Positions 58,264 through 64,000 of a stretch of 64,000 nucleotides of DNA are shown one piece after another. The notes under the pieces were generated by a model that saw only the letters and a program-made list of their open reading frames with translations, was not told the origin of the DNA and did no database searches. Made by a program: the position numbers and the translations under genes. The stretch is from NCBI RefSeq assembly GCF_026420865.1, contig NZ_JAPCWC010000002.1, positions 124,001 through 188,000 on the forward strand. Reading direction: 5' to 3'. This DNA comes from Novosphingobium clariflavum. GTDB lineage: Bacteria; Pseudomonadota; Alphaproteobacteria; Sphingomonadales; Sphingomonadaceae. Positions within the stretch are counted from its first letter, which is position 1; each line of letters begins with the position of its first letter.

Positions 58264-58397
58264 GTTCTGCAAAAGTTGTTTTTGGGCCCAGTGTTTCTAT
58301 ATAGCGATCCATTCCTTTACCACTCCCGTGAATATCGATGCGGCCAACAGCCGGCGGTATTTCGCGGGAGTTTCAACAGGTCAGGCCCGCAAAACAC

Positions 58398-59054
58398 ATG
58401 CCATCAGTCATCTTTCCCGGACCCGAAGGCCGCCTCGAAGGCCGCTTCCAGCCCGCAACGCGCCCGCGCGCACCGGTGGCGATGATCCTCCACCCGCACC
58501 CGCAGGCGGGCGGCACGATGAACGACCGCATCACCCAGCACCTCTACAAGACGTTCGTGGCGCGCGGCTTCGCTACCCTGCGCTTCAACTTCCGCGGCGT
58601 CGGCCGCAGCCAGGGCAGCTTCGACAACGGCGTGGGCGAACTGTCCGACGCGGCAGCGGCGCTCGACTGGGTGCAGTCGATCCATCCCGAGGCTTCGTCC
58701 ACCTGGATCGCCGGCTATTCGTTCGGCGCGCTGATCGGCATGCAGCTGCTGATGCGCCGCCCGGAAATCCGCGGCTTCATCTCGGTGGCGCCGCCGGCCA
58801 ACATGTACGACTTCTCGTTCCTCGCCCCCTGCCCGGCCTCGGGCATCATCATCCAGGGCGCGGCGGACACGGTGGTGACGCCCAATGCCGTACAGAAGCT
58901 GGTCGACAAGCTGCGCACGCAGAAGCACATCACCATCCACCACGACGAGATCCCGCGTGCGAACCACTTCTTCGAGAACGAGATGGACGACCTGATGCGC
59001 TCGGTCGACAACTACCTCGACATGCGCCTCGCGCCGGATTGCCCGATCAAGTAA
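58398..59054 (+). CDS. Alpha/beta hydrolase
   Basis: This protein has 218 residues from the ATG at 58398. Signatures are LHPHPQAGGTMNDRIT early, FNFRGVGRSQGSFD as the oxyanion turn, the nucleophile serine in AGYSFGALIG, and a histidine in RANHFFEN. It belongs to the small hydrolase group (DUF3530/COG2945-like) found beside nifS genes in alphaproteobacteria. The substrate is unknown. Confidence 0.88.
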   Translation: MPSVIFPGPEGRLEGRFQPATRPRAPVAMILHPHPQAGGTMNDRITQHLYKTFVARGFATLRFNFRGVGRSQGSFDNGVGELSDAAAALDWVQSIHPEASSTWIAGYSFGALIGMQLLMRRPEIRGFISVAPPANMYDFSFLAPCPASGIIIQGAADTVVTPNAVQKLVDKLRTQKHITIHHDEIPRANHFFENEMDDLMRSVDNYLDMRLAPDCPIK

Positions 59055-59097
59055 TCGGCGCGAGACCGCAGACCGGGAAACAAGAGGCGTCGGAGAG

Positions 59098-59307
59098 CTA
59101 CTCCGGCGCCTTTTCCTTTGCTGCCGCCGCCACCGTCTCGCCGCTGCCCGTCGGCACCACCAGGATCGCCACGTTCACCGCCATCACCGCCGCCAGCACC
59201 AGCATCAGCACCGCCTGCTTGCGATAGCCGCCGCGCCGGAACAGCGCGGTCGCCCCCAGCACAAGCGCGGCAATGGCAAGAACGAGAAGGGAAAGCGCAA
59301 TATCCAT
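59098..59307 (-). CDS. Small two-helix membrane protein
   Basis: This 69-residue protein has two hydrophobic helices (residues about 3-22 and 32-52) joined by a basic turn FRRGGYRKQ, and a charged C-terminus KEKAPE. No family is recognised. The ATG at 59307 is preceded by AGGGGAT, of which the first bases belong to a 107-bp repeat. Confidence 0.6.
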   Translation of the reverse strand: MDIALSLLVLAIAALVLGATALFRRGGYRKQAVLMLVLAAVMAVNVAILVVPTGSGETVAAAAKEKAPE

Positions 59308-59318
59308 GGCTTATCCCC

Positions 59319-59425
59319 TAGAGCGTTTTTCGAACGGAGTGGAACACGCAGTGACTCGGAAAATCGCGGAAAACGAAGAATCTGGAGAGCCCGATCTGAT
59401 TCAATCAGATCGGAAAAACGCTCTA
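59319..59425. repeat. Palindrome-ended ~107-bp repeat, copy 2
   Basis: This is the inverted near-identical copy of 45258-45363: ends TAGAGCGTTTT and AAAACGCTCTA. It begins 12 bp from the start codon of the adjacent minus-strand gene. The two copies face their neighbouring genes with opposite ends. Confidence 0.9.
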
Positions 59426-59499
59426 ATGGATTGATTTTGACATTTGCATCCCCTGGCGGATGGGATGGGTTTGCAAATGTCAAAATCGCAAAATCCATT
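59426..59499. repeat. Palindromic element A
   Basis: The arms AATGGATT plus GATTTTGACATTTGCA (outer and inner) have a perfect 16-bp inner match with TGCAAATGTCAAAATC, and the outer AATCCATT closes the structure. It starts directly where the 107-bp repeat ends. Its core TTGATT-TGACATTTG is shared with element B. Confidence 0.8.
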
Positions 59500-59514
59500 G
59501 AAATCAAATAAATG

Positions 59515-59591
59515 CTAGTGGTTCGAAAAGATTCTGACATGTGAGCGCGCCCTGTCCGATAGGGTACCAAATGTCAGAATCAAACCACTAG
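59515..59591. repeat. Palindromic element B
   Basis: CTAGTGGTT and GATTCTGACAT pair with ATGTCAGAATC and AACCACTAG, with a 6-base interruption in the left arm. It lies just downstream of element A. The core sequence is related to A, so the two are likely family members. Confidence 0.8.
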
Positions 59592-59647
59592 GCCGCGCAA
59601 TCGAGCGGGTTTGACAGCGGGCTCCGCGCTCGCCAGTTTCGCCGGCC

Positions 59648-61501
59648 ATGAACAACCACGTCATGGGAAGCGCGCCCCTCTCGCGCCGCACCACGCTCCA
59701 GCTTCTCGCCACCGGCACGGCCGCGCTCGCGCTGCCCGGCGCCCGCGCGCTGGCAGCCTCGCCCGCCGCGCCGACGAGCGCCGCGCCGCTGCTGGACAGC
59801 GTCGCCTGGAACCTGATCGGACACGCCCCCGAAAACGCCACCACGCTTGGCGTCGACACCGGCGCCCATGCCGCGCTGCGATCGCAGCTGGAAGACCGCT
59901 CCTTCGCCGGACGCGCGGCGCTTGCCGACACGCTGCGCAGCGATCTCGTCAAAGTGCAGGCCTTCAACCCCAGCCACCTCAGCCATGCCGAGCGCACCAG
60001 CCTGGCGGTGATCCGCAGCGCCTACAAGACCTCGCTCGACGGTCTTGCCCTGCCTTACGGCGACGTTGCCGTCGGCGGCTGGCGCAACACCCCTTACGTG
60101 GTGATCCAGAACGTCGGCGCCTATCTCGACACGCCCAAGTTCCTCGACGCCGATCACCAGGTGAAGAGCGCCGAGGACGCCGAGGCCTATGTCGCGCGCC
60201 TCTCGCAGTTCGACAGCCAGCTCGACGGCGAACTGGAGCGCATGCGCGCGGCGACCGACCAGGGCCTTGTCCCGCCCGACTTCCTGCTGGACCGCGCCAT
60301 CGCCCAGATGGAAAGCACCCTTGCGGATGCCCGCGATGGCGGCGGCGGCATGGTCTCCTCGCTGGTCAGCCGCACCAAAGCGATCCCCGGCGACTGGGAA
60401 GGCCGCACGAAGACGATCGTGGCGGGCGAAGTGGTGCCCGCGCTCGAACGCCAGCTGGCCGAACTCAAGCGCCAGCGCGGCCTTGCCAAGAGCGACCCCG
60501 GCATGGGCGCGCGCCCGCACGGCGACGAGTTCTACGCCTGGGCCCTGCGCGCCAGCACGACCACGACCGTCCCCGCCGCGGAAATCCATGAGCGCGGCCT
60601 CGAGGAACTGGCCGCGCTCCACGCCCGCATGGAGCCGATCCTGAAGTCGCTCGGCTATACGCAGGGCACCGTGGGCGAGCGCATGACCGCGCTCGGCAGC
60701 GACAAGCGCTTCATGTTCCCCGAGGGCGATCCCGGCCGCGCCGAGATCATGGCCTTCATCCAGAAGCGGGTGGACTGGATCCGCGCGCAGATGCCGCGCG
60801 CCTTCCGCGATCCGGTGTCGGGCAAGGTGGAAGTGCACCGCCTGCCGCTTGCCGAGGAACCCGGCGCCCCCACCGCTTACGGCGGCGGCGGCTCGAAGGA
60901 CGGCACGGTGCCGGGCAAGATGTGGATCAACCTGCGTTCCACCGACCTGCACCGCAAGTACGACCTGCCCACGCTTGTCCATCACGAAGCGATCCCCGGC
61001 CACGTCTGGCAGGGCGAATATGCCAACCGTCTGCCGCTGATCCGCTCGATGCTGGCGTTCAACGCCTATTCGGAAGGCTGGGCGCTGTACGGCGAGCAGC
61101 TGGCCGATGAACTGGGCGCCTACGACAGCGATCCGGTCGGCCGTCTCGGCTACCTCCAGTCGCTCGCCTTCCGCGCCTGCCGCATGGTGGTCGACACCGG
61201 CATCCACACCAAGGGCTGGGGCCGCGAACAGGCGGTGCAGTTCTTCATGCAGAAGAACGGCAACAAGCGCGAGGAAATCGCCAGCGAAGTGGACCGCTAC
61301 TGCTCCTGGCCGGGCCAGGCCTGCGGCTACAAGATGGGCCATTCGGAGATCAACCTCCAGCGCAGCCGCGCGCAGCAGGCGCTGGGCTCCGCCTATGACC
61401 TGCGCGATTTCGACCAGGCCGTAGTCGACGGCGGCAACGTCCCGCTCGACGTGCTGGCCACCAACATCGACGACTACATCGCGACCACGCGCAAGCGCTG
61501 A
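59648..61501 (+). CDS. DUF885 family protein with Tat signal
   Basis: This 617-residue protein has a twin-arginine signal (SRRTTLQLLATG, hydrophobic, ending in an ALA-type site), so it is exported folded. DUF885 motifs are present: HHEAIPGHVWQGEYA near residue 446, a likely metal site, and the EGWALYGEQLADELG segment just after. Family members look like metallopeptidases, but few are tested. An intrinsic terminator follows. Confidence 0.88.
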   Translation: MNNHVMGSAPLSRRTTLQLLATGTAALALPGARALAASPAAPTSAAPLLDSVAWNLIGHAPENATTLGVDTGAHAALRSQLEDRSFAGRAALADTLRSDLVKVQAFNPSHLSHAERTSLAVIRSAYKTSLDGLALPYGDVAVGGWRNTPYVVIQNVGAYLDTPKFLDADHQVKSAEDAEAYVARLSQFDSQLDGELERMRAATDQGLVPPDFLLDRAIAQMESTLADARDGGGGMVSSLVSRTKAIPGDWEGRTKTIVAGEVVPALERQLAELKRQRGLAKSDPGMGARPHGDEFYAWALRASTTTTVPAAEIHERGLEELAALHARMEPILKSLGYTQGTVGERMTALGSDKRFMFPEGDPGRAEIMAFIQKRVDWIRAQMPRAFRDPVSGKVEVHRLPLAEEPGAPTAYGGGGSKDGTVPGKMWINLRSTDLHRKYDLPTLVHHEAIPGHVWQGEYANRLPLIRSMLAFNAYSEGWALYGEQLADELGAYDSDPVGRLGYLQSLAFRACRMVVDTGIHTKGWGREQAVQFFMQKNGNKREEIASEVDRYCSWPGQACGYKMGHSEINLQRSRAQQALGSAYDLRDFDQAVVDGGNVPLDVLATNIDDYIATTRKR

Positions 61502-61517
61502 TTTGCGCGCAGACAGG

Positions 61518-61553
61518 AAAAGGGCGCCCCGGCCTGACCGGAGCGCCCTTTTT
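61518..61553 (+). terminator. Intrinsic terminator after the DUF885 gene
   Basis: The stem AAGGGCGC-CCGG / CCGG-GCGCCCTT with a 5-base loop and one bulge on each side is followed by a T-run. It lies 17 bp after the stop, and because A residues precede it, it may also serve the opposing gene. Confidence 0.85.
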
Positions 61554-61571
61554 GCTGCGCCGCGTTGGCGA

Positions 61572-61925
61572 TCAGCGCTGGCCGAACAGGCCCTTGGCCG
61601 CATCGGTGATGTCGTCGATCACGCTGCCGTCACCGTCCTTGTCAAGGAACGCGGAGAACGAGCCGGGATCGCTTGCCAGCATGCTGGCGAACTGGCCCAG
61701 CGAGCCCTCGCCGCCGATCGAGGCGATGATCTGCTGGATCGTGTCGACACCGAGGCCGGTCTTGGCCGCGGCCAGTTCCGCCGTGTCCCCTTCCTGCTGG
61801 TGCGCGAAGCCGAGCGCGGCGATCGCCTTCTCGGCCGTTGCCGGCTCGATGCCCAGCTGGCCTGCGAGGTTGGCGACATCGGGGTGTTCGCTGACCTGAC
61901 CGAGAATGCCGTCGAAAAGACCCAT
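61572..61925 (-). CDS. YidB/DUF937-like protein with an EF-hand-like loop
   Basis: This protein has 117 residues from the ATG at 61925 (GGAG upstream). MGLFDGILGQVSEHPDVANLAGQLG and later helical repeats fit the YidB/DUF937 group. The C-terminal FLDKDGDGSVIDDITD has Asp-x-Asp-x-Asp-Gly spacing of a calcium-binding loop, though position 12 is Ile instead of Glu/Asp. Function is unknown. Confidence 0.7.
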   Translation of the reverse strand: MGLFDGILGQVSEHPDVANLAGQLGIEPATAEKAIAALGFAHQQEGDTAELAAAKTGLGVDTIQQIIASIGGEGSLGQFASMLASDPGSFSAFLDKDGDGSVIDDITDAAKGLFGQR

Positions 61926-61986
61926 GTTCGTATCTCCATGAAAGAGAGGGGGAACCGCAGGATGCACTCTATTCGTGACAAGACAA

Positions 61987-62014
61987 GGGCCCCGGAACAC
62001 CAGTTCCGGGGCCC
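61987..62014 (-). terminator. Intrinsic terminator after pckA
   Basis: A perfect 12-bp stem GGGCCCCGGAAC / GTTCCGGGGCCC with a 4-base loop lies 30 bp after the pckA stop on the minus strand, followed by TTGTCTTGTC. The T-run is weak, but the stem is very strong. Confidence 0.75.
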
Positions 62015-62044
62015 TGCCCTCATTTCACGCCGAACAGCGTCCGA

Positions 62045-63652
<1,608 letters not shown>

Positions 63653-63895
63653 CTCCTCCATTTTCAGACGCCAGACAACGGGGTCGTCGGGCGCCCGGAC
63701 ATTTTTACGCAAGACTCGGGGCCGCGCTTACGCGCCGCTCCCTTTTCGATCAAATCGCCGCGGAAATAAACCAAGCGCCTCGCGACGAACGCCATCTCTT
63801 TTGCGTCGGGAACGGAGATTGTCAGTCCGAAGCAGTGCGGCTAGGCGTACCATCCAATCGAAAAATGCTGCGACAAGAGGATAGTGCACCGCCCC

Positions 63896-64000
63896 ATGGC
63901 AGATCCTGCGACCGCCCCCGGAGACAGTCCCGCAGCACGCGCGCAGACCATCGCGCTGGTCGATGACGACCGCAACATCCTCACCACCCTCTCGATCAGC
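63896..64000 (+). CDS. chvI: ChvI-like response regulator, N-terminal fragment
   Basis: Thirty-five codons run from the ATG at 63896 to the right edge. The receiver start IALVDDDRNILTTLSIS, with the acidic pocket DDD, is the ChvI signature. ChvI with sensor ChvG controls envelope and acid responses in alphaproteobacteria. The divergent pckA supports the assignment. Confidence 0.8.
   Translation, partial: MADPATAPGDSPAARAQTIALVDDDRNILTTLSIS

Overview
The window is high-GC, densely coded chromosomal DNA from an alphaproteobacterium. It most resembles a sphingomonad (Novosphingobium or Sphingobium type). The evidence is the gene set and gene order: plsX-fabH-ihfA-merR, an atpHAGDC operon without atpBEF, a CcrM-type GANTC methyltransferase, transhydrogenase split into PntAA/PntAB/PntB beside an aa3-type oxidase subunit IV, split glycine decarboxylase (GcvPA/GcvPB), pckA divergent from a ChvI-like regulator, and ArgP/ArgO. 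No rRNA, tRNA, CRISPR array, prophage or complete IS element was recognised. The window opens inside a DinG-like helicase and closes inside chvI.

Layout. 1-9.9 kb: DinG end, SixA phosphatase, MerR/IHF-alpha/FabH/PlsX/L32 lipid and nucleoid cluster, MAPEG protein, metallo-hydrolase, an S24 repressor divergent from a small HTH-like gene, a 2-hydroxyacid dehydrogenase, a SIMPL protein and cysS. 9.9-17.9 kb: nitroreductase, CobT, transaldolase-like enzyme, DUF4197 lipoprotein, PriA, Ada, DUF1203. 18.1-22.9 kb: F1 ATP synthase operon. 23-30.7 kb: glycosyltransferase, lone cpaF, HTH protein, ArgO exporter with an unlisted 40-residue leader ORF, ArgP, EamA transporter, two entericidin-like peptides, CcdC-like protein. 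30.7-35.7 kb: glycine cleavage operon under a tandem glycine riboswitch. 35.7-43.9 kb: oxidoreductase, dGTPase-like HD protein, transhydrogenase operon, oxidase subunit IV, NtrC-like regulator. 44-50 kb: folP, ccrM, SDR, rnhB, sugar dehydrogenase, GNAT. 50.3-53.3 kb: DUF1285-NUDIX-CCA transferase-aspartic protease operon. 53.4-59.3 kb: parC, ferredoxin, two cysteine desulfurases, hydrolase, small membrane protein. 59.6-64 kb: DUF885 protein, YidB-like protein, pckA, chvI.

The most unusual signals are non-coding. (1) Eleven GANTC sites lie in 166 bp just upstream of ccrM, the gene for the enzyme that methylates GANTC, and their spacing follows the DNA helical repeat. (2) A 446-bp element inserted between pntAA and pntAB carries a DUF559 endonuclease-like ORF bounded by 52-bp inverted two-hairpin modules; a nuclease-free 135-bp relative with the same modules sits in the gcv operon. 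(3) Two inverted copies of a ~106-bp palindrome-ended repeat each abut the ribosome binding site of a gene, and one is followed by two more palindromic elements. An NtrC-like regulator that has lost its GAFTGA threonine and apparent arginine fingers, and the ArgO leader ORF, are the most interesting coding oddities.
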